A stretch of DNA of 64,000 bases from contig NZ_BBXD01000010.1 of the NCBI RefSeq assembly GCF_001570545.1, forward strand, positions 186,001 through 250,000, given 5' to 3'. The position numbers and the translations under genes are program-made. The notes beneath the pieces were generated by a model, which saw only the letters and a list, made by a program, of their open reading frames with translations, did no database searches and had not been told where the DNA came from. The stretch is from Herbidospora mongoliensis. GTDB lineage: Bacteria > Actinomycetota > Actinomycetes > Streptosporangiales > Streptosporangiaceae. Shown here piece after piece: positions 31,979-41,012 of the stretch (position 1 is the stretch's first letter; the number at the start of each line of letters is the position of its first letter).

Positions 31979-32173
31979 ATGGCTAAGGCTCTACTCGGCC
32001 ACGTCGGCGGTCCTGATCCTCGAATGGTCTCGGAAATGCGTCGCCTCCAGCAGCGCATCCGTGATCTGGAGGCAGAACTCACCCGACTCCAGGAACAGAA
32101 CGAGGCCCTAGCGGCACAAACTCGTGATGAAGACCTGGCACGGCTGCAGGATCGCGAGCCGGCTCTCACCTGA
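31979..32173 (+). CDS. Small coiled-coil protein upstream of smc
   Basis: A 64-residue protein. The N-terminal MAKALLGHVGGPDPRM is followed by a continuous coiled coil (about residues 17-60: SEMRRLQQRIRDLEAELTRLQEQNEALAAQ), ending in EPALT. As far as I recall, very similar small proteins lie upstream of smc in Streptomyces and other actinobacteria, which suggests conservation; the function is unknown. It has an excellent GGAGGA site 7 bp before the ATG. A hairpin follows 30 bp after the stop, so it may be transcribed separately from smc. Confidence 0.88.
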   Translation: MAKALLGHVGGPDPRMVSEMRRLQQRIRDLEAELTRLQEQNEALAAQTRDEDLARLQDREPALT

Positions 32174-32203
32174 GAGACCGGGTTTACGGAACACCAATTG
32201 CAA

Positions 32204-32226
32204 GGGGCGCCTCGTTGGGGCGTCCC
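32204..32226 (+). terminator. Hairpin between the coiled-coil gene and smc
   Basis: GGGGCGCC (32204-32211) pairs with GGCGTCCC (32219-32226, one G-T wobble) with a 7-nt loop, then TCGTCATTTCTG. A likely weak terminator. Confidence 0.5.
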
Positions 32227-32311
32227 TCGTCATTTCTGTTCCCTGACGGTAGTTCCGGGACGCAAGCGGTAGTCTTCCCCGGTACTGTTCGCGCAGGGAG
32301 GGGCCCTTGAG

Positions 32312-35300
32312 GTGTACCTGAAGACCCTCACCCTGCGCGGCTTCAAGTCTTTCGCGTCCGCGACGAAGCTGCAGTTCGAGCCCGGGATCACCTGTGTGGT
32401 CGGGCCCAACGGCTCGGGCAAGTCCAACGTCGTCGACGCCCTCGCCTGGGTCATGGGCGAGCACAGCGCCAAGTCGCTGCGCGGCGGCAAGATGGAAGAC
32501 GTGATCTTCGCGGGCACCTCGTCCCGCCCGCCCCTCGGCCGTGCCGAGGTGACGCTGACGATCGACAACACCGACGGTGCGCTGCCGATCGACTACGCCG
32601 AGGTGACGATCAGCCGCCTCATGTTCCGCTCGGGCCAGAGCGAATACGCCATCAACGGCGACACCTGCCGCCTGCTCGACATCCAGGAACTCCTCTCCGA
32701 CTCCGGCATCGGCCGTGAGATGCACGTCATCGTCGGCCAGGGCCAGCTCGACCAGGTCCTGCACGCCGGTCCCGAGGAGCGCAGGGCGTTCATCGAGGAG
32801 GCCGCCGGGGTCCTCAAGCACCGCAAGCGCAAGGAGAAGGCGCTCCGCAAGCTCGACGCGATGCAGGCCAACCTCACGCGCGTCCAGGACCTCGCGACCG
32901 AGCTCCGGCGCCAGCTCAAGCCGCTGGGCCGCCAGGCCGAGATCGCCCGCAAGGCCGCCGTCATCCAGGCCGACCTGCGCGACGCCCGCCTGCGGCTGCT
33001 GGCCGACGACGTGGTGACCCTGCGGGACACCCTGAACCGTGAGGCGGCCGACGAGGCCGCCGTCCAGACGAGGCGGTCCCACGTCGAGCGGGAGCTCGCC
33101 GAGTCGCAGGAACGCGAGGCCGCGCTGGAGAACGCCGCGGCCGAGGCGCAGCCACGGTTGACTGTCGCCCAGGAGACCTTTTACGCGCTTTCCGCGATCA
33201 GGGAGCGCCTGCGGTCGGTGGAGAACCTCGCCGCGGAGCGGGAGCGCCACGCGACCGACGCGGCGGCGATCGAGCGGCGGGGGCGCGACCCCGAGGAGTT
33301 CGAGCGCGAGGCCGCCGAGATCCGCGAGAAGGAACGGGTGCTTCAGGAGGCCCTCGACGAGGCCCAGATGCGCCTGGAGGCCGCCGTCGAGGCGCGCGGC
33401 GAGGCCGAAGAGGCGTTGACCGGCGAGGAGCGACGGCTGTCGATCGCGGCCCGTGCCGCCGCCGACCGCCGTGAGGCCCTCGCGCGGCTGCGTGGGCAGG
33501 CCGACTCTGCGCGGGGCCGGGTGCGCGCCGCCGACGACGAGATCGGCCGTCTGGAGGCCGCCGTCCGGCAGGCCCGCGAACGCGCCGTCCAGGCACAGGG
33601 CGACCTTGAGGCCCAGGCCGCCGCCGAACCCGCCACCGATCCCGAGGTGGTCGCCGAGCTGGCCCTCGCAGAAGAGGGCGTCGAGCTCGCCCGCGCCCAG
33701 GTCGAGGCGGCCCGCGAGGTCGCGGAAGAGGCCAAGGCCGCCGTCGACGAGGCCCGCGCCGCGCTGGCGGGCCCCCGCGCGGCCCTGGCCGCCGCGTCGT
33801 CGGGGGTCTCCAGCGCCCGCACCTCCGATCAGGACGCCCAGAAGGCCGTCACCGCCCTCCAGGCCCGCCGGGAGGCGCTCGAACTCAGCCTGGCCGGAGG
33901 CGCCGACGGCACCGCCCTGCTGGCCGAGGGCGGCCACGCGCCGCTCGCCGCGGTGATGAGCGTCCGCCAGGGTGCCGAGACCGCCATCGCGGCCGTGCTG
34001 GGCCCGCTGGCCGAGTCGGTCACCGTGGGGTCCTTCGACGCCGCACTCGACGCCGTGGAGCTGCTCAGGGCCAAGGAGACCGGCCGGACCTCCCTGGTCA
34101 TCGGCGACGCGGCGGCGGTCCCCAGGCCGGAGGGCTCGTTCGAATGGGCCGCCGATCTGGTCGAGGTCCCCGCGGCCCTGCGGCCCGCTCTTGATCATTT
34201 GCTGTACGCCGTCGTCGTCGCCCCCGACCTCGAAGCCGCCCGGAAGATCGTCGAAGCCCGCCCCGACCTGAGGGCCGTCACCCGCGACGGCGACCTCCTC
34301 GGCGCGTTCACCGCCCAGGGCGGTTCGGGCGGCGGCTCGATCCTCCAGGTCCGCGCCGCGCTCGACCAGGCCACCCGCGACCTCGACCTCGCCCGGGAGG
34401 CGGGGGAGGAGACCGCGCTCGCCCTGGAGGAGGCCTTTTCCGGCGAGGAGGCGGCGCAGGAGGCACTGGAGACGGCCCAGGGAGTCGTGGCCGAGGCGCA
34501 GGCCCAGCAGGCCGCCACCCAGAACGGCGTCAACGCCGCCCGCTCCGGCCTCGACCAGGCGCAGGCGGCCCTCGACCGGGCCCGGGGCCGCCAGCGCGCC
34601 GCCGACCAGCGCCTCGCCGACGCGGCCAAGCAGCTCGCCCGGCTGGAGGCCAACGTCAAGGCCGCCCTCGACGAGGCCGAACGCGGTCAGGCCTCGGTCG
34701 CCTTCGCCGAGGAGGGGCGCGAGCTGGCCCGCGAAGAGGCCCTCACCTTCGAAGAACGCCTCGCCGAGGCCGAGTTCGCCGCCGAACTGGAGTCCGAGCC
34801 CACCACCGAAGAGCGCGACCGGCTGTCCGCCACGGTCGGCGTCACCCGCCAGACCGAGATGGAGGCCCGCCTGACGGTCCGCACCGCCGAGGAACGCGTG
34901 CGGGGCATCGCCGGCCGGGCCGACAGCCTCATGCGCGCCGCCCAGCGCGAACGCGACGACCGCGCCCAGGCCGCCGCCCAGCGGGCCCGCCGCCGCCGCC
35001 AGGCCGTGGTCGCCGCGAGCGTCGTGACCGCGGCGAGGGTGGCCCTGCACTCGCTGGAGGCCTCGATCATGCGGGCCGCCGCCGAGCGCGACGAGCTGAC
35101 GGTCGCCCGGGAGTCGATCGACACCGAGCTGAAGATCGTCCGGGTGCGGGTCCGTGAACTGGGGACGGAGCTCGACAAACTGGTCAACCGGGCCCACGGC
35201 AGCGAGATGGCCCGCACCGAGCAGCGCATGAGGCTGGAACAGCTCGAAGAGCGCGCTCTGGAGGAGTACGGCGTCGAACTCGAGGCGCTGGGCGCCGAAT

Positions 35301-36001
35301 ACGGCCCGAAGACGCTCGTGCCGGGAGATCCTCCCGTTCCCTACGTCCGGGAGGAGCAGGAGAAGCGGGCCCGCGCGGCCGACAAGCTGATGCAGCAGCT
35401 CGGCAAGGTCAACCCGCTGGCCCTGGAAGAGTTCGCCGCCCTGGAGGAGCGCCACACGTTCCTCACCTCGCAGCTCGAAGACCTCAAGAAGACCCGCCGT
35501 GACCTGCTCCTGGTCGTGAAAGAGGTCGACGACCGGGTCGAGCAGGTGTTCTCGGCGGCCTACGAAGACGTCCAGCGCGAGTTCACGACGATCTTCGAAC
35601 GCGTCTTCCCCGGCGGCGAGGGCCGCCTGCTGCTGACCGACCCGACCGACATGCTGACCACCGGCGTCGAGGTCGAGGCCCGCCCGCCGGGCAAGAAGGT
35701 CAAGCGCCTGTCGCTGCTGTCGGGCGGCGAGAGGTCGCTGACGGCGGTGGCGTTCCTGGTCGCGATCTTCAAGGCCCGCCCGTCGCCCTTCTACGTGATG
35801 GACGAGGTCGAGGCCGCCCTCGACGACACCAACACCCAGCGCCTGCTGACCCTGTTCGAGGAGCTGCGGCAGAGTTCCCAGCTCATCGTCATCACCCACC
35901 AGAAGCGCACGATGGAAATCGCCGACGCGCTCTACGGCGTGTCGATGCGCGGCGACGGCGTGACCCAGGTCGTCAGCCAGCGGCTACGCGAACACGCCTG
36001 A
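32312..36001 (+). CDS. smc: Chromosome segregation protein SMC
   Basis: A 1229-residue condensin ATPase that organises chromosomes. The Walker A motif GPNGSGKSN is at residues 31-39. Two long coiled-coil arms (about 165-520 and 690-1030), unusually rich in Ala/Glu/Arg, flank the hinge (about 530-680, GHAPLAAVMSV...GRTSLVIGD). The LSGGE signature is near residue 1135 and Walker B YVMDEVEAALDD near 1160. The GTG start at 32312 gives MYLKTLTLRGFKSFA. The Kleisin partners ScpA/B are not in this window. ftsY follows 147 bp downstream. Confidence 0.98.
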   Translation: MYLKTLTLRGFKSFASATKLQFEPGITCVVGPNGSGKSNVVDALAWVMGEHSAKSLRGGKMEDVIFAGTSSRPPLGRAEVTLTIDNTDGALPIDYAEVTISRLMFRSGQSEYAINGDTCRLLDIQELLSDSGIGREMHVIVGQGQLDQVLHAGPEERRAFIEEAAGVLKHRKRKEKALRKLDAMQANLTRVQDLATELRRQLKPLGRQAEIARKAAVIQADLRDARLRLLADDVVTLRDTLNREAADEAAVQTRRSHVERELAESQEREAALENAAAEAQPRLTVAQETFYALSAIRERLRSVENLAAERERHATDAAAIERRGRDPEEFEREAAEIREKERVLQEALDEAQMRLEAAVEARGEAEEALTGEERRLSIAARAAADRREALARLRGQADSARGRVRAADDEIGRLEAAVRQARERAVQAQGDLEAQAAAEPATDPEVVAELALAEEGVELARAQVEAAREVAEEAKAAVDEARAALAGPRAALAAASSGVSSARTSDQDAQKAVTALQARREALELSLAGGADGTALLAEGGHAPLAAVMSVRQGAETAIAAVLGPLAESVTVGSFDAALDAVELLRAKETGRTSLVIGDAAAVPRPEGSFEWAADLVEVPAALRPALDHLLYAVVVAPDLEAARKIVEARPDLRAVTRDGDLLGAFTAQGGSGGGSILQVRAALDQATRDLDLAREAGEETALALEEAFSGEEAAQEALETAQGVVAEAQAQQAATQNGVNAARSGLDQAQAALDRARGRQRAADQRLADAAKQLARLEANVKAALDEAERGQASVAFAEEGRELAREEALTFEERLAEAEFAAELESEPTTEERDRLSATVGVTRQTEMEARLTVRTAEERVRGIAGRADSLMRAAQRERDDRAQAAAQRARRRRQAVVAASVVTAARVALHSLEASIMRAAAERDELTVARESIDTELKIVRVRVRELGTELDKLVNRAHGSEMARTEQRMRLEQLEERALEEYGVELEALGAEYGPKTLVPGDPPVPYVREEQEKRARAADKLMQQLGKVNPLALEEFAALEERHTFLTSQLEDLKKTRRDLLLVVKEVDDRVEQVFSAAYEDVQREFTTIFERVFPGGEGRLLLTDPTDMLTTGVEVEARPPGKKVKRLSLLSGGERSLTAVAFLVAIFKARPSPFYVMDEVEAALDDTNTQRLLTLFEELRQSSQLIVITHQKRTMEIADALYGVSMRGDGVTQVVSQRLREHA

Positions 36002-36148
36002 CCCCCCGCCTGCCGCGCCGGCGTCTGGACTGACGGAGCGCCGGGAGCGCAGCGACCAGAGCGGAGGAGGGAAGATGCCGGACAAGAGCGGCAGGCGCGC
36101 CGTGCCGGAGGCGCGGCCGAAGACAGAGCTCTGCAAGACTGACGTTTT

Positions 36149-37306
36149 GTGGATGGGTACATCGGCATCATCGCGATCATCATCGTCGTCCTTCTCCTGG
36201 GCGTAGGCACCACCGCCCTGCTGGTCAGGCCTCGGTCGAAGACGACCCTGCCGCCGCCTGCCCCGACCCCCCAGGCGCCCGCGCCGCCGGTCGAGGAGGA
36301 AGAGGCGGGGGCCGTCGACACGCTCGCGCCGCCGGCCGCCCCGGCCGAGGAGCTGGTCAAGGCTCCCGAGGTCGAGGTCCCGCCGCCGTCCGCCGGGCGC
36401 ATGGTCCGGCTGCGGGCCCGGCTGGCCCGGTCGCAGACGACTCTGGGCCGGGGGCTGCTCGAACTGCTGTCCCGCGACCGGCTCGACGACGACGTCTGGG
36501 ACGAGATCGAGGAGCTCCTGATCACCGCCGACGTCGGCGTCGCGCCGACGCGCGCCATGGTCGAAGACCTGAAGACCAAGGTGAAGGTCCTCGGCAGCCG
36601 CAGCCCCACCGAGGTCCGGGCCCTGCTCCGCGCGGAGCTGCTCAACCAGATCGACCCCGGCCTCGACCGGACCCTCCACACCAGCGCCCCCGGCGAGCGG
36701 CCCGCGGTCGTCCTCGTCGTCGGCGTGAACGGCACCGGCAAGACCACCACCACCGGCAAGCTGGCCCGGTCGTTGATCGGCGACGGCAAGACCGTGGTGC
36801 TCGGCGCGGCCGACACCTTCCGCGCGGCCGCGGCCGACCAGCTGCAGACGTGGGGCGACCGGGTCGGGGCTCCCGTCGTCCGGGGTCCCGAGGCCGGCGA
36901 CCCGGCTTCGGTCGCGTTCGACGCGGTGGCGCGGGGGATCGCCGACAAGGTCGACGTGGTGATCGTCGACACCGCCGGGCGGCTCCACACCAAGACCGGT
37001 CTGATGGACGAACTGGGCAAGGTCAAGCGGGTCATCGAGAAGAAGGCCCTGGTCGACGAGGTGCTCCTGGTGCTCGACGCGACGACCGGGCAGAACGGGA
37101 TGCGCCAGGCGCAGGTGTTCGGCGAGGTGGTCAACATCACCGGCATCGCGCTGACCAAGCTCGACGGCACGGCCAAGGGCGGCATCGTGATCTCGGTCCA
37201 GCGGGAGCTGGGCGTGCCGGTCAAGCTGGTCGGCCTCGGCGAGGGTCCCGACGACCTGGCGCCGTTCGACCCCGAGGTCTTCGTGGACGCCCTCCTGGGC
37301 GACTAG
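36149..37306 (+). CDS. ftsY: Signal recognition particle receptor FtsY
   Basis: A 385-residue SRP receptor GTPase delivering ribosomes to the Sec translocon. The first 26 residues form a membrane helix (GIIAIIIVVLLLGVGTTALLV), followed by a Pro/Glu/Ala-rich linker (about 30-90), the NG domain with P-loop GVNGTGKTTTTGKLA (about 192-206), DTAGRLHTK near 273, TKLDGTAKGG near 336, and GLGEGPDDLAPFDPEVF at the end. The GTG at 36149 places the membrane anchor at the start. The gap to smc (36002-36148) is GC-rich with short inverted repeats and holds no gene. Confidence 0.98.
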   Translation: MDGYIGIIAIIIVVLLLGVGTTALLVRPRSKTTLPPPAPTPQAPAPPVEEEEAGAVDTLAPPAAPAEELVKAPEVEVPPPSAGRMVRLRARLARSQTTLGRGLLELLSRDRLDDDVWDEIEELLITADVGVAPTRAMVEDLKTKVKVLGSRSPTEVRALLRAELLNQIDPGLDRTLHTSAPGERPAVVLVVGVNGTGKTTTTGKLARSLIGDGKTVVLGAADTFRAAAADQLQTWGDRVGAPVVRGPEAGDPASVAFDAVARGIADKVDVVIVDTAGRLHTKTGLMDELGKVKRVIEKKALVDEVLLVLDATTGQNGMRQAQVFGEVVNITGIALTKLDGTAKGGIVISVQRELGVPVKLVGLGEGPDDLAPFDPEVFVDALLGD

Positions 37307-37349
37307 CCCGACGACACGGCTGATCGGCGATCAGGGAGCGCGACTCGGC

Positions 37350-37440
37350 GCGGCCGGTTGGCGCCGGATACGGCGGGTTCCGGGGGCGGCGGGCGGTGCC
37401 GGGGTGGGCGGAGCCGTAACGGAAGAAAAAGATTCTTATC
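37350..37440 (-). repeat. Dispersed repeat family E, copy 3
   Basis: On the minus strand it begins right at the stop codon of the gene at 37436 (TAAGAATC, TTTTTCTT), then the exact 17-bp core (37407-37423) and a C-rich tail like copy 1. It lies in the convergent gap between ftsY and the minus-strand gene. Confidence 0.75.
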
Positions 37441-37924
37441 GGCGTGACAGCCGGACCCCCGTCACCCGGTCGGCCAGGGCGAGCGCCCGGGTGACGTAGT
37501 CGCGGGGGAAGTCGATCGACTCGCCCGTGAGGTGCAGGCCGAGGTCTTCGGTTTCCGGCCCGAGCAGGTCGGGGGCGAGGCCCTCGCGGAGGTCGTAGGA
37601 GAACAGGCTGAACCCGGTGACCAGCCGGCCGTCTTCGTAGTAGGAGAACCGGTCGTCGTTGACGGTGACCACGACCAGGGCCGCCGACGTGCCGGCGGAC
37701 AGGAGGCCGGCCAGGTGGTGGGGATGCTCGCTGAGGCCGCCGAAGAACACGACCGTGCCGCCCGCGGCCGGTGAGGCGTAGAGCTCCTTCTCCGGCGCGA
37801 CCCGGGCGAGCGCCTCGTCGGGGGACAGGCCCCGGACGAACGCGACCTCCAGCCACGTGTCGCCTGCGTCGTCGGTGGAGTCGCGGTAGAGCCACGTGTA
37901 CGTGCGCGCGGTCGCCTTGCTCAT
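37436..37924 (-). CDS. DUF6461-like protein, 162 aa
   Basis: A 162-residue cytosolic protein. The N-terminal TYTWLYRDSTDDAGDTWLEVAFVRGLSPDEALARV pattern resembles the DUF6461 family (a Trp, then a FVRGLSPEE-type segment), a group of actinobacterial proteins of unknown function; I hold this name loosely. The middle has VVVTVNDDRFSYYEDGRLVTGFSLF, suggesting a mixed beta sheet. No catalytic motif is seen. It lies downstream of the PLP enzyme on the opposite end of a small gap and shares its strand with it. Confidence 0.75.
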   Translation of the reverse strand: MSKATARTYTWLYRDSTDDAGDTWLEVAFVRGLSPDEALARVAPEKELYASPAAGGTVVFFGGLSEHPHHLAGLLSAGTSAALVVVTVNDDRFSYYEDGRLVTGFSLFSYDLREGLAPDLLGPETEDLGLHLTGESIDFPRDYVTRALALADRVTGVRLSRR

Positions 37925-37943
37925 CCGGCGATCATTCCAGGTG

Positions 37944-39014
37944 CTAGCGACGGAATTGGGCGCGGAACTCCTCCAGCGCGGGGCTGATGTCGATGCCGTT
38001 CTTCTTCAGCCAGGAGTCCTTCTCGTAGGTCCCCTTGTAGCGGCTGGAACTGTCGCAGATCAGCGTGACCACGCTGCCCCTGACGCCGTGGCTGCGCATC
38101 TCCCGGATGATCTCCATCGCGGCGGCCACGCTCGTGCCCGTCGAGGCGCCCACCTGGTGGTGCGTGACCTCGTTCACCCAGCGCATGGCCGCGATCGAGG
38201 TCGCATCCGGCACTGAAGTCATGCGATCGATGATCATCGGGAGGAACGACGGCTCCACGCGGGGACGGCCGATGCCCTCGATACGGGACGGCGTGCCCGG
38301 GTGGGAGCCGCCCGTCACCCAGGACGGGTAGAAGGCCGAGCCCTCCGGGTCGGCCACGCACAACCTCGTCGAGTGGCGGCGGTAGCGGATGTAGCGGCCG
38401 ATGGTCGCCGAGGTGCCGCCCGTGCCGGCGCCGACCACGATCCACGACGGCTCGGGGAACCGCTCCATCGCCATCTGGTCGTAGATGCTCTCGGCGATGT
38501 TGTTGTTGCCGCGCCAGTCGGTGGCCCGCTCGGCGTAGGTGAACTGGTCCATGTAGTGGCCGCCGGTCTCCAAAGCCAGTCTTGACGACTCTTCGTAGAT
38601 CTTCCCCGGGTCTTCGACCAGGTGGCACCTGCCGCCGTAGAACTCGATGATCTCCCGTTTCTCGGGAGAAGTCGTGGCTGGGATCACCGCGATGAAGGGC
38701 AGACCCAGGAGCCTGGCGAAGTACGCCTCGCTGACCGCCGTCGAACCGGAGGAGGCTTCGATGATCGTCGTGGACGGGCCGATCCAGCCGTTGGCCAGGC
38801 CGTACAGAAAGAGGGAGCGGGCCAAACGGTGTTTGAGTGAACCGGTCGGGTGGACCGACTCGTCTTTCAGGTAGAGGTCCACGCCCCAGGAGGGCGGGAG
38901 AGGAAAGACGTGGAGATGGGTGTCGCAACTGCGGTTCGCGTCGGCCTCGACGGCGCGGATGGCGTCGTTGACCCAGGTCCGCGTCACTGGGTCATGCCGG
39001 TCCACGTGTTTCAT
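37944..39014 (-). CDS. PLP-dependent cysteine synthase family protein (Cds1-like)
   Basis: A 356-residue fold-type II PLP enzyme. The PLP lysine is in [11 protein letters not shown] (about residue 61). [15 protein letters not shown] is the substrate loop, [19 protein letters not shown] binds the PLP phosphate, and [14 protein letters not shown] closes the site. The organisation matches mycobacterial Cds1, a cysteine desulfhydrase that releases sulfide; this identification is from memory. The start at 39014 ([12 protein letters not shown]) fits the family; an upstream ATG adds eleven residues. It is divergent from a SigR-like sigma factor, which hints at a thiol-stress link. Confidence 0.9.
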   Translation of the reverse strand: MKHVDRHDPVTRTWVNDAIRAVEADANRSCDTHLHVFPLPPSWGVDLYLKDESVHPTGSLKHRLARSLFLYGLANGWIGPSTTIIEASSGSTAVSEAYFARLLGLPFIAVIPATTSPEKREIIEFYGGRCHLVEDPGKIYEESSRLALETGGHYMDQFTYAERATDWRGNNNIAESIYDQMAMERFPEPSWIVVGAGTGGTSATIGRYIRYRRHSTRLCVADPEGSAFYPSWVTGGSHPGTPSRIEGIGRPRVEPSFLPMIIDRMTSVPDATSIAAMRWVNEVTHHQVGASTGTSVAAAMEIIREMRSHGVRGSVVTLICDSSSRYKGTYEKDSWLKKNGIDISPALEEFRAQFRR

Positions 39015-39242
39015 GTGGCCCACTGTAGTGAGTGTGGTTTGACACATTTTACGACGGATAGGGGGTTCAGTGTTACGCTAATGAGACCTGTCCGGCTTGC
39101 GTGTGACCGAGGCCACGCTCGCTGAATCACCGCCTAACGCCCGACTTACGGGCTGGTTGAGACGATATCGACGGGATCCGCCGAACCCGCATGGAGCCGC
39201 AACGGACGGGTAATCGGGGGAGAGTTCAGCAGGGGGGATGAC

Positions 39243-39830
39243 ATGATCTCGATGACCGACGAGCAGCGTCAGGCCTGGTTCGAGCGCGACGTCGTGCCGG
39301 TGACGAGCCAGCTCTACGCGTCCGCCATGCGACTCACCCGCAACCCGGCCGACGCGGAAGATCTCGTGCAGGAGACGGTGACCAAGGCGTTCACGTCCTA
39401 CCACCAGTTCCGCGAAGGCACCAATCTCAAGGCCTGGCTGCACCGGATCCTCACCAACAACTTCATCAACGACTACCGCAAGAAGCAGCGTTCGCCCAAG
39501 CTGTCGGCCGCCGAGGAGATCGAGGACTGGCAGCTCGCCGCCGCCGAGTCGCACACCTCGACCGGCCTGCGCTCGGCCGAGAACGAGGCGCTCGACTCGC
39601 TGCCCGACAACGTCGTGATGAACGCCCTGCGCTCGCTGCCCGAGGAGTTCCGGGTGGCTGTTTACCTGGCCGATGTCGAGGGGTTCGCCTACAAGGAGAT
39701 CGCCGACCGGATGGGGACTCCGATCGGGACCGTGATGTCGAGGCTGCACCGGGGGCGGAGGCAGCTGCGGGGGATGCTGGAGGGGTACGCCCGCGAGGAG
39801 GGCGTCGTCCGGGAGGCCGTCGCCGCCTGA
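39243..39830 (+). CDS. ECF sigma factor, SigR/SigH-like
   Basis: A 195-residue group 4 sigma factor. Region 2 contains [55 protein letters not shown] (about residues 29-83). Region 4 contains [50 protein letters not shown]. The text is very close to Streptomyces SigR, the thiol-oxidative-stress sigma factor. The usual partner anti-sigma gene rsrA (small, zinc-binding HxxxCxxC) is not next to it: the following gene encodes an SMI1 protein. The ATG at 39243 follows GGGGGGA. I see no clear SigR-type autoregulated promoter (GGAAT...GTT) in the 228-bp upstream gap, which holds only a small GCCCG/CGGGC hairpin. Confidence 0.93.
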   Translation: MISMTDEQRQAWFERDVVPVTSQLYASAMRLTRNPADAEDLVQETVTKAFTSYHQFREGTNLKAWLHRILTNNFINDYRKKQRSPKLSAAEEIEDWQLAAAESHTSTGLRSAENEALDSLPDNVVMNALRSLPEEFRVAVYLADVEGFAYKEIADRMGTPIGTVMSRLHRGRRQLRGMLEGYAREEGVVREAVAA

Positions 39831-39866
39831 ATATGACCGCGCCTCCGGCGCGGTACCCTGCCGGGC

Positions 39867-41012
39867 GTGCGGCGATTTCTCACGCCCCGGGCGTTAATCC
39901 TCTCTTTGGCCGCGGTCGCCATGGCCGTGACCGCTGTGTTCCTCGTGCGGCGCCGTCGGCCTGAACCGGTCGCACCGGAAATCGAGGAGCCCGAAAAGCC
40001 GGCTGTCTGGCCGCCCGTTCCGATTCTGGGGCTTCCCACCGAAGACGATTTCGCGCGGATGCGGGGCGAACACACGCCCCGGAAACCGCGCAGACCCTTG
40101 CCGCGCTGGGCGGTCGCGGGTCTCGCGCTCGCCGTCGTGGCGGGTCTCGGGCAGTGGTTCGTGTACGCCGTGTTCGACAAAGCCGAAGTCCCGTCCGCGC
40201 CCGGATACGAGTGTGAATACCCCGGCTGCGGTTCCGAGGCGGGGTTTGACGAGTGGGATGAGGATCTGCCGGGCGATCTCACCGCGTGGTACGGGTCGAG
40301 CGCGGAATCCATCGACGGCGTGGTCTCCCCCGAAGAGGTGGCTGTCGGGATCCCCGAGGCCGTCGGGGTGGATACAGCCCTCGCGCCGCCCGCCGGGGCC
40401 GATGCAGATTGCGCCCCCCAGAAGAGACGCCCGGTCGTCGCCGCTCCTGCGAAGAAGACCGTCAGGCAGGTGAACCGCCAGTGGCGACGGATCGAGAAGT
40501 GGCTGGCGGCGAACGCCCCCGAGTCCTACGCCACCCTCGCCGGACCCGCCACCCCCAAGATGATCGCGAAGGCCGAGGCGACGATGGGGCTGCGGTTCCC
40601 CGACGCCCTGCGGGCCTCGCTGCTGCGGCACAACGGCACCGTGAGCGATGAGACCTGGGGCTTCGGGTTCATGGCCGAGGTGCTCATGACCGCCGACGGG
40701 ATCGCCACGACGTGGCAGGAGCTGTGCGAGAGCGAAAACGTGGACTACGGCGACCGGGACGACTGGTGGGACGGCCGCATGATCCCCTTCTCCGTCAACG
40801 GGGGCGGCGACAGCTTGGTGATCGACTCGGTCGTGGGGGACGTCGGTCAGACCGACCACGAAGGCACGATGTCCTTCGACTGGGAGGGGGTCACGATCGG
40901 CTCGTACCTGGAGCTGCTCAGGCTCACCGCCGACGCGCTGGAGAAGGGCGGGCAGGTGGGCTACTGGAAGCCGAAGGCGGTCGGCGGCGAGGTCGAATGG
41001 GATGTTCTCTAG
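39867..41012 (+). CDS. Membrane-anchored SMI1/KNR4 domain protein
   Basis: A 381-residue protein. Two hydrophobic segments, at about residues 10-28 (LILSLAAVAMAVTAVFLV) and 80-98 (WAVAGLALAVVAGLGQWFV), form a hairpin anchor. The region 110-185 is acidic and Cys-containing. An SMI1/KNR4 domain occupies about 190-375 (WRRIEKWLAANAPESYATL, MGLRFPDALRASLLRHNGT, DDWWDGRMIPFSVNGGGDSLVID). SMI1/KNR4 domains act in yeast cell-wall signalling and, in bacteria, often as immunity proteins against toxins; neither role is shown here and no toxin gene is adjacent. The GTG start is at 39867. The stop overlaps the convergent MEDS-HATPase gene by 4 bp. Confidence 0.85.
   Translation: MRRFLTPRALILSLAAVAMAVTAVFLVRRRRPEPVAPEIEEPEKPAVWPPVPILGLPTEDDFARMRGEHTPRKPRRPLPRWAVAGLALAVVAGLGQWFVYAVFDKAEVPSAPGYECEYPGCGSEAGFDEWDEDLPGDLTAWYGSSAESIDGVVSPEEVAVGIPEAVGVDTALAPPAGADADCAPQKRRPVVAAPAKKTVRQVNRQWRRIEKWLAANAPESYATLAGPATPKMIAKAEATMGLRFPDALRASLLRHNGTVSDETWGFGFMAEVLMTADGIATTWQELCESENVDYGDRDDWWDGRMIPFSVNGGGDSLVIDSVVGDVGQTDHEGTMSFDWEGVTIGSYLELLRLTADALEKGGQVGYWKPKAVGGEVEWDVL

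Noticed and set aside
32108-35899. A 1263-codon open frame antisense to smc
   Set aside because: It is a product of G/C-rich third positions in smc; its translation is low-complexity (Gly/Leu/Asp/Arg-rich) and smc has all its catalytic motifs on the other strand.
36002-36148. The GC-rich smc-ftsY gap as another repeat copy
   Set aside because: It has short inverted repeats, but neither the E nor the A core is present.
39867-41012. SMI1/KNR4 gene as part of a toxin-immunity locus
   Set aside because: No polymorphic toxin, secretion or nuclease gene is adjacent, and the protein is membrane-anchored.
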